Notes under the pieces: generated by a model
What the model saw: the letters and a program-made list of their open reading frames with translations, nothing else
Databases searched by the model: none
What the model was told of the DNA's origin: nothing
In this document: piece after piece, positions 1-13,008 of the stretch
Layout of the letters: each line of letters opens with the position of its first letter
Position numbering within the stretch: the stretch's first letter is position 1
Program-made: the position numbers and the translations under genes
Assembly: GCF_001007995.1 (NCBI RefSeq)
Contig: NZ_CP011389.1
Coordinates: 372,001-436,000, forward strand
Source of the DNA: Deinococcus soli (ex Cha et al. 2016)
Lineage (GTDB): Bacteria; Deinococcota; Deinococci; Deinococcales; Deinococcaceae
Length of the DNA stretch: 64,000 bases
Reading direction: 5' to 3'

Positions 1-635
1 CAGGGGACCTCCACGTACCCGCCGACCGGGTCGCAGACGAGACCGATGGTGTTCATGAGGGCCATGCTGGCAGCGTGCACGGCGGCGCGGGGGGTGCCGC
101 CCATCAGTTCGACGATGGCGGCGGCGGCCATGGCGGCGCTGCTGCCGATTTCGGCCTGACAGCCGCCTGCCGCGCCGCTGATGAACATGCGCTTGCTGAT
201 GGCCTTGCCGATCCCCGCGGCGAGGATCATGGGGTTCACGAGGCGCTCGTCGGGCAGGCCGAGGTGGTCGGCCACGCCGATCAGCGCGCCAGGGATGGTG
301 CCGGCACTGCCGGCGGTGGGGGCGGCGACGATGCGGCCCATGCGGGCGTTCTCCTCGTTCACGGCCATCGCGTACGCCTGCACGCGCCGCAGCAGGGGCG
401 CACCCAGCACGTCCGGGGCGTCCCAGAGGCCCTTGGCGTTCCAGCCGACCATCCCCGTGATGCTCCTGGCGTCGCTGCTCAGGCCGCGCTGGATGCTGGC
501 GCGCATCTCGCCGATGCGGCGCAGCATCTCGGCGCGGATGTCGTCGGGTTGCAGGCCGGTCTCGGCGCAGTCCTGCGCGAGAATCCACTCGGAGGCGGGG
601 TGGGGGGCGTTCAGGATGTCGTCGAGGGTGGTCAT
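1..635 (-). CDS. sdaAA: L-serine ammonia-lyase alpha subunit, partial (left edge)
   Basis: Iron-sulfur L-serine dehydratase, alpha subunit, which deaminates serine to pyruvate and ammonia in the cytoplasm. The N-terminal part starts [19 protein letters not shown] and includes the family segments [14 protein letters not shown] and [20 protein letters not shown] (the latter with a cluster cysteine) and [13 protein letters not shown] near the edge. The start is ATG at 633-635, with AAGGA four bases upstream. The C-terminus lies outside the window. The gene reads away from the disrupted phosphatase gene. Confidence 0.93.
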   Translation of the reverse strand, partial: MTTLDDILNAPHPASEWILAQDCAETGLQPDDIRAEMLRRIGEMRASIQRGLSSDARSITGMVGWNAKGLWDAPDVLGAPLLRRVQAYAMAVNEENARMGRIVAAPTAGSAGTIPGALIGVADHLGLPDERLVNPMILAAGIGKAISKRMFISGAAGGCQAEIGSSAAMAAAAIVELMGGTPRAAVHAASMALMNTIGLVCDPVGGYVEVP

Positions 636-780
636 GGCGTCCTTGAGGCGTGCGCGGCGCACGGATGGTGAAGAGGTGGTCAGTGCGGAAAAGTGGCTCC
701 CATCGTACGCCCCGGCCTGTCTAGCCGAATCAGCGCGCGGTGAGGCCGTCCGGAGCGCACGGACACCGTACCGTGCAGCC

Positions 781-1485
781 GTGAAGCTCCTGCTGATCCG
801 CCACGCGCAATCCGAGAACAACGTCATCGAGGACCGCCCCGACTACACGCAGGCGCGGCAGCCCGACCCGCCCCTGACCGCACACGGACACCACAGCGCC
901 CGGCAGTTCGCACAGGACGCCGACCTGAGAGGCGTGACGCACGGGTTCCGTCTGTTTCGTTGACAACCCGGAACAGCACCGGGTCGCCAACTCCACGCCC
1001 GGAACCCGTTTTTCTCCTACTCGCGTCCGCTCGGATTGAACGGCTTTGTAAGCCATCCAATCGGAGTCCGTATCACCTGTACACCAGCCTGATGCTCCGC
1101 GCCGTGCAGACCGCCGCCCCCATCGCCGCCCACCTGAACCTCCCCGCGCACGGCATCGAACGGGCCTACGAGTACGGCGGCCTGACCACCGGCCCAGCCG
1201 GAGGCTTCACACCCGTCACGGGCGGCGACCACACCAGCCTCCGCGCGCACTGCCCCGCACTTATCTGGCCCGCGCACCTGCACGGGCAAGCGTGGGACGG
1301 CGGCGCGGAAGCCTGGGAGGAACCCCGCTTCCACGCCCGCGCCGCGCACGTCCTGACCGACCTCCGCGCTCAGCTGGCCCGTCACGGACACCCCACCGAC
1401 CTTCCATATCGCGCACCTCGGTACCGCCCAACTCGACCTGCCCGCAGACGGCCGCATGGGCGGACTGGAATGGCTGAACCGGTAA
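781..1485 (+). pseudogene. Histidine phosphatase (phosphoglycerate mutase-like), disrupted
   Basis: Remnant of a histidine phosphatase. The N-terminus [15 protein letters not shown] carries the RHxx catalytic motif. The frame reads to ADLRGVTH and is then broken by a 134-bp repeat (943-1076) containing in-frame stops. The protein resumes exactly at LYTSLMLRAVQTAAPIAAHL (from 1077) and runs to LTDLRAQLARHG. A second lesion follows: the expected C-terminal block with the second catalytic His is missing, and the end (HIAHLGTAQLDLPADGRMGG...EWLNR, stop 1483-1485) lies in another frame. The old promoter is still visible: TACCGT at 769-774, six bases before the GTG. Both lesions make function very unlikely. 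Confidence 0.88.
943..1076 (+). repeat. Structured repeat B, copy 1 (inserted in phosphatase gene)
   Basis: A 134-bp insertion bounded by CAC on both sides (940-942 and 1074-1076), probably a target duplication. Its sequence aligns along its whole length with 45218-45352. It contains a short hairpin ACCCGG...CCGGGT whose counterpart in the other copy is GATCGG...CCGATC, so both arms changed together. A GGCTT...AAGCC hairpin and a GATTG...CAATC pairing lie in the second half. It has no ORF. It resembles the small non-coding repeats (SNR) described from Deinococcus radiodurans; which SNR class, if any, I cannot tell. Confidence 0.85.
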
Positions 1486-1493
1486 GGGTTCCC

Positions 1494-2996
<1,503 letters not shown>

Positions 2997-3007
2997 GGGT
3001 GCTCCTT

Positions 3008-3047
3008 CGGAGGGTTGATGGGTGATAGAGGATGGTTGATGGAGATG
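3008..3047. repeat. Degenerate TTGATGG heptamer repeat (single arm)
   Basis: The short hutI-hutH gap consists of imperfect tandem words around GGTTGATG (GGGTTGATGGGTGATAG, then GATGGTTGATGGAGATGG). The same words form full hairpins at 20969-21037 and 57281-57358. Here only one arm is present, so no strong stem forms. hutH expression must read through it. Confidence 0.6.
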
Positions 3048-3049
3048 GT

Positions 3050-4245
3050 TCAGACGGGAATTCCGCCGACGAACACGTTTCGCACGGGGTTCGCGCCGAG
3101 GGTGTAAGGCAGGTCGCGCCAGTCGGGGCTGTGCAGCGCGAGGAAGTCGGCGCGCTGACCGGGCGCGAGGGCTCCCCGGTCACTCAGGCCCAGGGCGGCA
3201 GCCGCATTGACGGTGCTGGCAGTCAGCGCCTCAGCGGGCGTGAGGCGGCACAGGCGCACGGCCAGCGCCAGCGCCAGTTGCGTGCTGAACACGGGGGACG
3301 AGCCGGGGTTCAGGTCGGTGCCCACGGCGACCGCCGCGCCCGCGTTGATCAGGGCGCGGCCCGGCGCAGCGGGCAGACCCAGGTGCAGCGTCACGCCGGG
3401 GAGGATGGTCGCCACGGTGTCCGACGCGGCCAGCGCGGCGATCTGCGCGGGGCCGCTCGCTTCCAGGTGATCCACACTCAGGGCACCCAGCTCGCACGCG
3501 AGCTCCGTGCCGCCGATGGCGTGGAACTGGTCGGCATGCAGCTTCGTCTGAAGCCCGTGTGTTTTTGCGGCCTGGAGGATGGCACGGGTCTCGGCCACCG
3601 TGAACGCCTCCCGCTCGGTGAACACGTCCACCGCCGTCGCCAGCCCGTCACGTACCACGCCGGGGATGAGATCGTGGCACACCGCCTGCACGTACTCGGC
3701 GCGGCCCTCGGTGGGCGGCACGTGAATCAACAGGGTCGGCACGAGCCCGTATTCCGTCTGGAGGGCACGGACCGCCTGGAGCATTCGCAACTCGGCGTCG
3801 AAGTCCATTCCATACCCGCTCTTGACCTCCATGGACGTCGCGCCAGAGTCCCGCAGAGCCTCCAGGCGAGGCCGGGCGAGCGCCACGAGATCGTCCACGC
3901 TGGCCGCCCCGGTCGCCCGCATGCTGCTGCGGATGCCGCCGCCGCGCGCGAGGATCTCCTCGTACGGGACGCCCTGCACGCGCGCCTCGAAGTCCGCGAG
4001 GCGATCCCCGGCCCACACGGCATGCGTGTGCGGGTCGATCAATCCGGGGACGACCGCCACGCCACCCAGGTCATGCTCCTGCGCGTTGCTGGGAGCGTCG
4101 GCGCGCGGGCCAATCCAGCGGATCACGCCCCCTGACACGAGCATCGCCACATCGGGAATGACCGTCAGGTCGCGCATGGCCGCGCCACGCTGCATGCCGG
4201 GGGCAGGTGTGACCAGCTGGCTGATGTTCGTGAACAGTGTTTCCG

Positions 4246-4249
<4 letters not shown>
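3050..4249 (-). CDS. hutI: Imidazolonepropionase
   Basis: Third hut step: hydrolysis of 4-imidazolone-5-propionate to N-formimino-L-glutamate. Amidohydrolase-fold enzyme of 399 residues (family ~400). Metal and substrate motifs are visible: [18 protein letters not shown] (HxH), [40 protein letters not shown] and [10 protein letters not shown]. The start [12 protein letters not shown] is ATG at 4247-4249, overlapping the hutG stop by ATGA, which indicates translational coupling. A longer upstream reading frame exists but has no family similarity. Confidence 0.96.
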
Positions 4250-5180
<931 letters not shown>

Positions 5181-5184
<4 letters not shown>

Positions 5185-5722
5185 CTCTGGCTCCGGTGCA
5201 GGCGGATGAGTTTCTTCAGGAGAATGATCTGACCCTGGTGCCTGATCTCGTCTTCCATGACGTGGAACCACGCGAAGTGGTTGTTCCAGGTGTCGCGTCC
5301 CCATGGGCTGTATTCGTGAGCCAGCCATTGATCGTCCCGGTCGCGCAATCCGGCGAGGGTCTGCTGCCTAACTTCATTCAGTCGCTCCACATATCGTTCA
5401 AGGGGTTGGCTGTGAATCTCACGTCGGCCCGCGTCGCCCAGGCGGAGTTCTGCGCGAGTCGAATCAGGCCGGACCCCCTGGAAAGTGATGCCCTGGTAGC
5501 CCTCTTCAAGCCCGGCAATGTGGGCCAGCAGCATCCCGATGGTGTTGCCTTCAGGGTTCACCAGGGTATCAAGTTCCTGCACAGTGAGCCCCTCGACTGC
5601 TCCGAGCGTGGTATTTCGGACGTAAGACATCATGTGAATCAGCCGCGCGATCTGCGGGGCATAGCCCTCGAGATCAGTGATGACAAGGTGGTCTGTACGG
5701 CTGAGTGGCAGGTGGTGCCTGT

Positions 5723-5726
<4 letters not shown>
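5181..5726 (-). CDS. DinB-family (DUF664-like) putative metal enzyme in hut operon
   Basis: Four-helix DinB/YfiT-type protein of 181 residues. Likely metal-binding histidines are in [12 protein letters not shown] (near residue 88) and [13 protein letters not shown] (near residue 157). The family binds divalent metal and includes thiol-dependent enzymes, but the reaction is not predictable from sequence. It is locked into the operon: its ATG (5724-5726) overlaps the hutU stop and its own stop overlaps hutG, both as ATGA. This suggests co-production with histidine breakdown rather than a DNA-damage role. The family is expanded in Deinococcus. Confidence 0.82.
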
Positions 5727-7411
<1,685 letters not shown>

Positions 7412-7533
7412 GAGGTGTCCTCCGGTGGGGGTGCGGGCGGATCGGCAGGGGCGGGCGTCGGCGCCCTTACGTGCTCCTGGCCTGCTTGATGTGCCGTCAT
7501 CTTCCGCCCGAGTGCGGTGGGTCGCAATCCGGT

Positions 7534-7552
7534 TTTCCGGTTTGTCCGGAAA
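7534..7552. promoter_or_regulatory. Palindrome upstream of hutU, candidate operator
   Basis: Perfect inverted repeat TTTCCGG-TTTGT-CCGGAAA in the hutU/tetR divergent region, about 125 bp upstream of hutU. It is AT-richer than its surroundings and is a plausible operator for a hut regulator, possibly the IclR protein encoded 2 kb away. No regulator can be assigned from sequence. Confidence 0.45.
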
Positions 7553-7598
7553 GTTGTGGTCCCCCATTGCCTCCACCGCTCCTCTCCATCAGAATGAA

Positions 7599-7612
7599 TG
7601 AGTGAACACTCA
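7599..7612. promoter_or_regulatory. TetR-type operator, likely autoregulatory
   Basis: Perfect palindrome TGAGTG-AA-CACTCA ending 19 bp before the preferred ATG of the downstream tetR gene. It precedes a TAGAGA box at 7619-7624, which lies seven bases before the ATG. That geometry would let bound TetR block the promoter of tetR and the following glycosyltransferase. Confidence 0.6.
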
Positions 7613-7631
7613 CTCGGGTAGAGATGAACGG

Positions 7632-8234
7632 ATGAAGCGGACCTCGCCCCGCCCGGCAGACGATCCCCAGCGGCGGGCGACCATCCTCCGCGCGGCACAA
7701 CTCTGTTTCGCGCAGGACGGCTTCCACCGCACGACCATGCGCGCCGTGGCCCGGCAGGCGGGACTGGCCGAGGGCACCCTCTACCACCACTTCCGCAGCA
7801 AGGACGACCTGCTGCTCGGCCTGTTCGGCGCCCTCGGGGAGCAGGCGCGTGCGTCGCTCGATCCGGCGGCGCTGGCGGCCCTGAACCTGCGGGACTTCCT
7901 GCGGGCGTTCCTGGAAGCGCCACTGGCGGCCCTGATGCAGGACGAGGCGGGGCTGCTGCGCGTGATCCTGTCCGAGGGCCTGATCCGCCGCGACCTGGGC
8001 CGCGCCTTCGCCGACGGCCTGAACGGAACGGCGGACCTGGGCGCGCAGGCGCTCGCCGCGCGGCCCGAACTGACTGGCATGGACACCGGCGAACTGCTGC
8101 GTACCGGCCTGACCCTGGTGCTCGGCCACTGCGTGCAGGGCGCACTGTCGGGCGACCCTCTGCCCGATCCGCAGGTGACGGCGGCGCGCGGGGCAGACGT
8201 GCTGCTGGCCATGGTGGCAGGTGAGCGCGCATGA
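7632..8234 (+). CDS. TetR/AcrR family transcriptional regulator
   Basis: DNA-binding repressor of 200 residues. The N-terminal helix-turn-helix is RRATILRAAQLCFAQDGFHRTTMRAVARQAG, followed by LAEGTLYHHFRSKDDLLLGLF. The C-terminal ligand domain is variable and not informative. An in-frame GTG at 7602 exists, but it lies inside the operator palindrome, so ATG 7632 is preferred. The stop overlaps the glycosyltransferase start (ATGA), so the two form an operon and the likely ligand is linked to glycosyl transfer. Confidence 0.88.
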   Translation: MKRTSPRPADDPQRRATILRAAQLCFAQDGFHRTTMRAVARQAGLAEGTLYHHFRSKDDLLLGLFGALGEQARASLDPAALAALNLRDFLRAFLEAPLAALMQDEAGLLRVILSEGLIRRDLGRAFADGLNGTADLGAQALAARPELTGMDTGELLRTGLTLVLGHCVQGALSGDPLPDPQVTAARGADVLLAMVAGERA

Positions 8235-9481
8235 ACATCACGCTGATCGCGCTGGGTTCGCGCGGGGACGTGCAGCCGTACGTGGCGCTGGGGCTGGGGT
8301 TGCGCCGGGCGGGGCACGCGGTGCGGCTCGCCTCGCACGACACGTTTCACGCGCTCGTGACGGGCGCGGGGCTGGAATTCGCCCCGATGCGCGGGAACGT
8401 GCAGGAGGTCGTGAACAGCCCCGAGATGCGCGCCGCGCTCGCCAGCGGAAACATGCTGGCAATCAACCGGGTGTCCGCGCGCGCCACGCAGCAGGGCGCG
8501 CTGCTGTGGGCCGAGGACGGCCTCATCGCCGCGCGGGACGCCGATCTGCTCATGGCGGGCATCGGGGGCATGAACGTGGCGCAGGCCCTCTCGGAGAAAC
8601 TGCGCGTGCCGCTCGTGGAGGCACACGTGGTGCCGTTCCACCCCACGCGGGCGTTTGCCGGGGCGATCTTTCCGCCGGGCACCGCGCGGCTGGGCGGCTG
8701 GGCGAACCGCCTGTCGCACGTCCTGACGCGGCAGGTGATGTGGCAGATGTTCCGCGCGGCCGACACGCGCGCGCGGCGTGAGGTGCTGGGCCTCTCCCCT
8801 GCCCCGCTGCTCGGCCCGCGCCCGCTGCGGCCCCTGCCGACCCTGCACGGGATCAGTCCGGCGGTCCTGCCGCGCCCCGCCGACTGGGACGCGGCGCAGC
8901 ACCTGACCGGCTACTGGTTTCTGCCGCAGGAGGCCTGGACGCCGCCGCCCGCGCTGGAGGCGTTCCTGAACGCCGGGCCACCCCCCGTATCCATCGGGTT
9001 CGGCAGCATGACCACCCCGGACCCGCAGGTGACCACCCGCGCGGTCGTGGCGGCCCTGGCGCGCAGCGGACAGCGGGCCGTGCTCCTGAGCGGCTGGGGT
9101 GGCCTGAGCGCCGCCGACGTGCCGGACACCGTGTTCGTGACGGACAGCGTCCCGCACGACTGGCTGTTCCCGCGTGTGGCTGCGGCGGTGCATCACGGCG
9201 GGGCGGGCACGACCGCGGCGGGGCTTGCGGCGGGCGTCCCGAACGTCGTCGTGCCGTTCTTCGGGGATCAGCCGTTCTGGGGGGATCGCGTGCAGAGGCT
9301 GGGCGTGGGACCCGCCCCGGTGCCGCGCCGCGCCCTGAACGAGCGGACCCTGGCGGACGCCCTGACGCGCGCCGTCACGGACGCCGGGATGCGTGACCGC
9401 GCGGCGGCGCTGGGCGCCCGCATCCGCGCGGAGGACGGGGTGACGCGGGCGGCGGAGGTGGTCTCGGGGTTGAGGTTGTGA
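8231..9481 (+). CDS. Glycosyltransferase, GT1/UGT type (GT-B fold)
   Basis: 416-residue transferase of the UDP-glucuronosyl/sterol-glucosyl and macrolide glycosyltransferase group. The N-terminal acceptor domain starts MNITLIALGSRGDVQPYVALG. The C-terminal nucleotide-sugar domain has VSIGFGSMTTPDP and the donor signature with HHGGAGTT at residues 321-328, then NVVVPFFGDQPFWG. It probably glycosylates a lipid or small hydrophobic molecule; the acceptor is unknown. It is coupled to and probably controlled by the upstream TetR protein. Confidence 0.88.
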   Translation: MNITLIALGSRGDVQPYVALGLGLRRAGHAVRLASHDTFHALVTGAGLEFAPMRGNVQEVVNSPEMRAALASGNMLAINRVSARATQQGALLWAEDGLIAARDADLLMAGIGGMNVAQALSEKLRVPLVEAHVVPFHPTRAFAGAIFPPGTARLGGWANRLSHVLTRQVMWQMFRAADTRARREVLGLSPAPLLGPRPLRPLPTLHGISPAVLPRPADWDAAQHLTGYWFLPQEAWTPPPALEAFLNAGPPPVSIGFGSMTTPDPQVTTRAVVAALARSGQRAVLLSGWGGLSAADVPDTVFVTDSVPHDWLFPRVAAAVHHGGAGTTAAGLAAGVPNVVVPFFGDQPFWGDRVQRLGVGPAPVPRRALNERTLADALTRAVTDAGMRDRAAALGARIRAEDGVTRAAEVVSGLRL

Positions 9482-9484
9482 CGA

Positions 9485-9622
9485 CAGAATTCAGCGGTAA
9501 GGAGGGCCTCCCGCACGTCCTCTGAATCGAGCGGACTCGCAGAGCGAGCACCTGAAACCAACAGGGGTGGAGATGGAGCCCTGGGCGCGTTGTTGGGCCC
9601 TCGATGAAACTGAAGCCCGCTG
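9485..9622 (+). repeat. Structured repeat A, copy 1 (diverged)
   Basis: Aligns with 45081-45212 and the reverse of 54417-54549. Shared blocks are CAGAATTCAG, GAGCGGA..GCGAGCACCTGA, a GGCGCGTTGTTGGGCCCT region and GAAACTGAAGCCCGCTGTGA. This copy is the most diverged and its first hairpin is imperfect. The next ~35 bp (to about 9660) resemble the start of repeat B. It lies between the glycosyltransferase and the IclR gene. Confidence 0.7.
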
Positions 9623-9676
9623 TGACGCCGCCGCCGTGTGTTTCCGGTCCAGCCGGAACCGTGCCATGCTGCGCTC

Positions 9677-10432
9677 GTGGCTTCCCCTTCCCTGCTGGCG
9701 GGCGCAGTGGACGTGCTCTCTGCGTTCGACGCGGATCACACCGAGTGGCGCCTGTCGGACCTGTCGCGGCAACTGGGCGTGCCGACCAGCACCCTCCACG
9801 AGCAGCTGCTGGCCCTGTGCGAGACGGGCCTGCTCGCGCGGGTGGGGCGGGGCCGGTACCGGCTGGGGTGGCGGCTGCTGAAACTGTCCAGTGCGCTGTA
9901 CGGCAGCCTGCCCTGGTACGGCCCGGCGCACGCGGCGATGGAGCGGGTCGCGCGGGCCGGGCACGCCCTGGCGTTCCTGTGCGTGCTGGACGCGAGGTCA
10001 GGGCGGGTACTGTGCATTGCCCGGAGCGTGCAGGGCCGGGACGGCCCACCGGTGGCCGGGGAACTGGATTTCGAGCTGCCCGCACATGCGTCCGCCAGCG
10101 GGAAGCTGCTGCTGGCGCTGGCGGGTCGCCCCCTCCCGCCGGGCGCGGCGGCGTTCACACCGCGCACCGTGACCGGGGTGGAGGCGTGGGAGGCCGAGAC
10201 GGCAGGCATCCTCGCGCAGGACGCCGCCCGGACGCAGGACGAGTGGGCGACCGGCACGTCCGGGCTCGCGGTCCCGGTGCGCGGGCCGGACGGGACGGTG
10301 CTGGCGGCGCTGGGTGTCAGCGTCCCGACCGCGCGCGTGCGGGGAGACACCCTGCTGCGCCTCCTGCGGGACGAGGCGGACGCGGTCAGCTGGGAGCTGG
10401 GCTGGCGTCCGGGGGCGCCGGGCACCCATTGA
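9677..10432 (+). CDS. IclR family transcriptional regulator
   Basis: 251-residue regulator. The N-terminal winged helix is RLSDLSRQLGVPTSTLHEQLLALCETGLLAR. The C-terminal effector domain includes ELPAHASASGKLLLALAGR, typical of IclR. GTG at 9677 (MASPSLLAGAVDVLSAF) is chosen because the further upstream in-frame start lies in repeat-derived sequence. IclR proteins often control catabolic genes, so the neighbouring hut operon is a possible target; this is inference only. Confidence 0.85.
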   Translation: MASPSLLAGAVDVLSAFDADHTEWRLSDLSRQLGVPTSTLHEQLLALCETGLLARVGRGRYRLGWRLLKLSSALYGSLPWYGPAHAAMERVARAGHALAFLCVLDARSGRVLCIARSVQGRDGPPVAGELDFELPAHASASGKLLLALAGRPLPPGAAAFTPRTVTGVEAWEAETAGILAQDAARTQDEWATGTSGLAVPVRGPDGTVLAALGVSVPTARVRGDTLLRLLRDEADAVSWELGWRPGAPGTH

Positions 10433-10487
10433 CCCCGTTTCGGGCGACAGTCCGCCACATTTGTCTGCGTGTGCGGAGCGTCCCGGA

Positions 10488-12938
10488 TCAGTGGCGCGTG
10501 GGGGGCTCGTCGCCGGGCACCGCGCCTGTCAGGAGGTACTTGGCGGCCTCGGGCGGGAGAGGCCGGGCGAGCAGGAACCCCTGGATGTGGTCGCATCCGA
10601 GGTCGCGCAGGCGGTCGCGTTGCGAGTCGTCCTCGACGCCTTCCACGGTGACGGTCATGTTCAGCGTCTGCGCCAGCTGGATCATGGCGCCCATCAGGGC
10701 CGTCACGCGGGGTTGCCGGTCGGTGTTCAGGTGCCGCGTGAAGGACCGGTCGACCTTCAGCTGGTCGAAGGGCAGGGATTCGAGCATGCTCAGGCTGCTG
10801 TACCCGGTGCCGAAGTCGTCCATGGCGATCTGCACGCCCAGCGCCTTGAGTTCCGTGACGTGCGATTGCGCGCGCTCCAGGTCGCGCATGACGAGGCTCT
10901 CGGTGATCTCGAGGATCAGGTGCCGGGCGGGCAGGCCGGTGGCGCGCAGGGCGGCGCGGACGGTATCCACGAAGTGAGGCAGGTCGAACTGCAGTGGCGA
11001 GACGTTCACGGACATGCACAGGCCCCGCTGCGGGAAGGCCCAGCGGACCGCCTGGGCGCACGCCTCACGCAGCACCCACTCGCCGATGGGAAGGATCAGG
11101 CGGGTGTCCTCCGCGACCGGGATGAACGTGACGGGCGGAATCAGGCCCCGTTCGGGGTGCTCCCAGCGGATCAGGGCCTCGAAGCCCGCGAGGGCCCCGC
11201 CGCGCACGGCGTAACGGCCCTGGTAGTGCAGCCGGAGTTCCTGGCGGTCCAGGGCGCCGCGCAGGTCCCGTTCGAGCAGTTGCCGGTCGCCGGGTTCGCC
11301 CATGGCGGATTCGAAGTGCAGCACCTGGTTCCCGCCGCTGCGTTTGACGCGGTACATGGCGAGGTCCGCGTGCTGCTGTAGCGCCTCGGCGTCCCGGCCG
11401 TCGGAGGGCGCGACGGCGCAGCCGATGCTGGCAGTGATGGTCATGCGAGTCCCGGCGAGGTCGAAGGGGTCGGTGAGCACGTCCGCGAGTTTCTGCGCGA
11501 CCAGCGTCGCGTCGCGGCGGGCACTGACGCGGCTCAGCAGGACCGTGAACTCGTCCCCGCCGACCCGCCCGACGAGGTCGCTGCTGCGCACGACACTCTG
11601 GAGGCGCCGCGCGACCTGTTGCAGCAGGCTGTCCCCGGCTGAGTGCCCGAGCGTGTCGTTCACGGTCTTGAAGCGGTCCAGGTCGATGAAGATCAGCGCG
11701 GCGTTCTCGCCACTGCCCAGGCTTCGCAGGGTGTCGGTGGTCACCTGCTGGAAGTGCGCGCGGTTGCTGACACCAGTCAGGGCGTCGTGCGTGGCGCGGT
11801 GCAGCAGGTCCGCCTGCGTGTCGCGCAGCTGCCGGTTGGCGCGGGCGAGGTCCACGTTGCGCAGCCGCTCGATCTCCGCCTCGCGGTTCAGGAGTTCCAG
11901 GCGGATCTCGGCAGTCAGAAGCTGGGAGCGGGCGTCCACCTCATGTTCGTGCACGGCGCGTTCCAGCGCGTGGTGCTCACGGGCATAGGCCAGGGCCGCC
12001 CGGTGATCTCCGGCCCACTCGTGCAGGCGGACCAGGCCGTCCAGCGCGAGGATCTCGACGGGACGACTGCCGACCTCGCGGGAGCACTCCAGGCTCTCGC
12101 GCAGCAGCGCGCCGGCCTCCTCCAGGTTCCCGAGGGCCAGGTGCGCCAGCGCGGCGGCGCACGCGAGGCGGCTGATGCCTTCGCGGTCCTGCCGGGCGCG
12201 CGTGGCGTCCAGGTCGGTCAGGGCGACCGTCAGTGCCTGCCCGGTGTGCCCCTGGCGGAGCAGGGCGCGGCTCACGCATTCCTGCACCGTGCTCACCCAG
12301 CGGGGCGGACCGACCTGCCGGATCAGCGGAAGGTGCTCTCCGGCGAGGTCCAGCACCTGCGCGGGGTGGTCCTGCCGGTCATGTATGAGAATCAGGTGCG
12401 TGATGGAGGACGCCAGGATGATCGGCGACTGCAGCACCTGCGCGAGCTGCTGCGCGCGGTCATGGAAGGCCAGGGCCTGTGACAGCTGCCCGGTGGTGGT
12501 ATACAGCGCCGCGAGATTGGTCAGCGCGCGGAACGAGCCGGTGTCATCCCCACTGGCCTGGGTCAGGCGCAGGCTGTCCAGGAAGGCCTGCAGTGCCAGG
12601 TCATACTGCGCGACGCGATCGTGGTACAGGCCCAGGCCGTTCAGGGAACGGGCCTCCATCAGGGGGTCGGCCACCTGCCGCGCCAGGGTCAGCGCGGCGT
12701 CCAGGTGCGCCTTCACGTCCGGCAGGCGACCGGTGTACAGCGCGCAGCCGCCCAGCAGCAGGTACGCGAGCAGCTGGGCGCGGGTGTCGCCGCGCTGCGT
12801 GGCCTGCGCGAGCAGCGCCGCGATCTGCGCGGAGGTCACCTCCGGGGTGTGGTACATCCCGGCTTCCAGCGCCGCCAGGTCACGTTCGAGGGACCCGGGC
12901 GGCGCGCGCAGCGGGCTGTTCACCTCCTGTTGTGTCAC
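10488..12938 (-). CDS. TPR-GGDEF-EAL cyclic di-GMP signalling protein
   Basis: About 816 residues. An N-terminal half of TPR-like helical repeats is followed by a coiled segment, a GGDEF cyclase domain and an EAL phosphodiesterase domain. The GGDEF motif is intact, with RSSD five residues before it as a product-inhibition site. The EAL domain keeps FEALIRW, NVSPLQF, EITES, DDFGTGYSSL and VDRSF, so both activities look possible. There is no transmembrane segment. The start is uncertain: GTG 12936-12938 follows GGGGAG; longer and shorter alternatives exist. The same architecture is common in Deinococcus. Confidence 0.88.
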   Translation of the reverse strand: MTQQEVNSPLRAPPGSLERDLAALEAGMYHTPEVTSAQIAALLAQATQRGDTRAQLLAYLLLGGCALYTGRLPDVKAHLDAALTLARQVADPLMEARSLNGLGLYHDRVAQYDLALQAFLDSLRLTQASGDDTGSFRALTNLAALYTTTGQLSQALAFHDRAQQLAQVLQSPIILASSITHLILIHDRQDHPAQVLDLAGEHLPLIRQVGPPRWVSTVQECVSRALLRQGHTGQALTVALTDLDATRARQDREGISRLACAAALAHLALGNLEEAGALLRESLECSREVGSRPVEILALDGLVRLHEWAGDHRAALAYAREHHALERAVHEHEVDARSQLLTAEIRLELLNREAEIERLRNVDLARANRQLRDTQADLLHRATHDALTGVSNRAHFQQVTTDTLRSLGSGENAALIFIDLDRFKTVNDTLGHSAGDSLLQQVARRLQSVVRSSDLVGRVGGDEFTVLLSRVSARRDATLVAQKLADVLTDPFDLAGTRMTITASIGCAVAPSDGRDAEALQQHADLAMYRVKRSGGNQVLHFESAMGEPGDRQLLERDLRGALDRQELRLHYQGRYAVRGGALAGFEALIRWEHPERGLIPPVTFIPVAEDTRLILPIGEWVLREACAQAVRWAFPQRGLCMSVNVSPLQFDLPHFVDTVRAALRATGLPARHLILEITESLVMRDLERAQSHVTELKALGVQIAMDDFGTGYSSLSMLESLPFDQLKVDRSFTRHLNTDRQPRVTALMGAMIQLAQTLNMTVTVEGVEDDSQRDRLRDLGCDHIQGFLLARPLPPEAAKYLLTGAVPGDEPPTRH

Positions 12939-13008
12939 GCGCTCCCCTGTGGCATGGCGTTCAGGGTATCGGGCGGCGCGGCACAGGTTCCTCACAGGGA
13001 CGGAACCT

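Noticed and set aside
7602..7631. Upstream GTG start for the TetR gene
   Set aside because: Lies within the operator palindrome; ATG 7632 has a -10-like box at the right distance.
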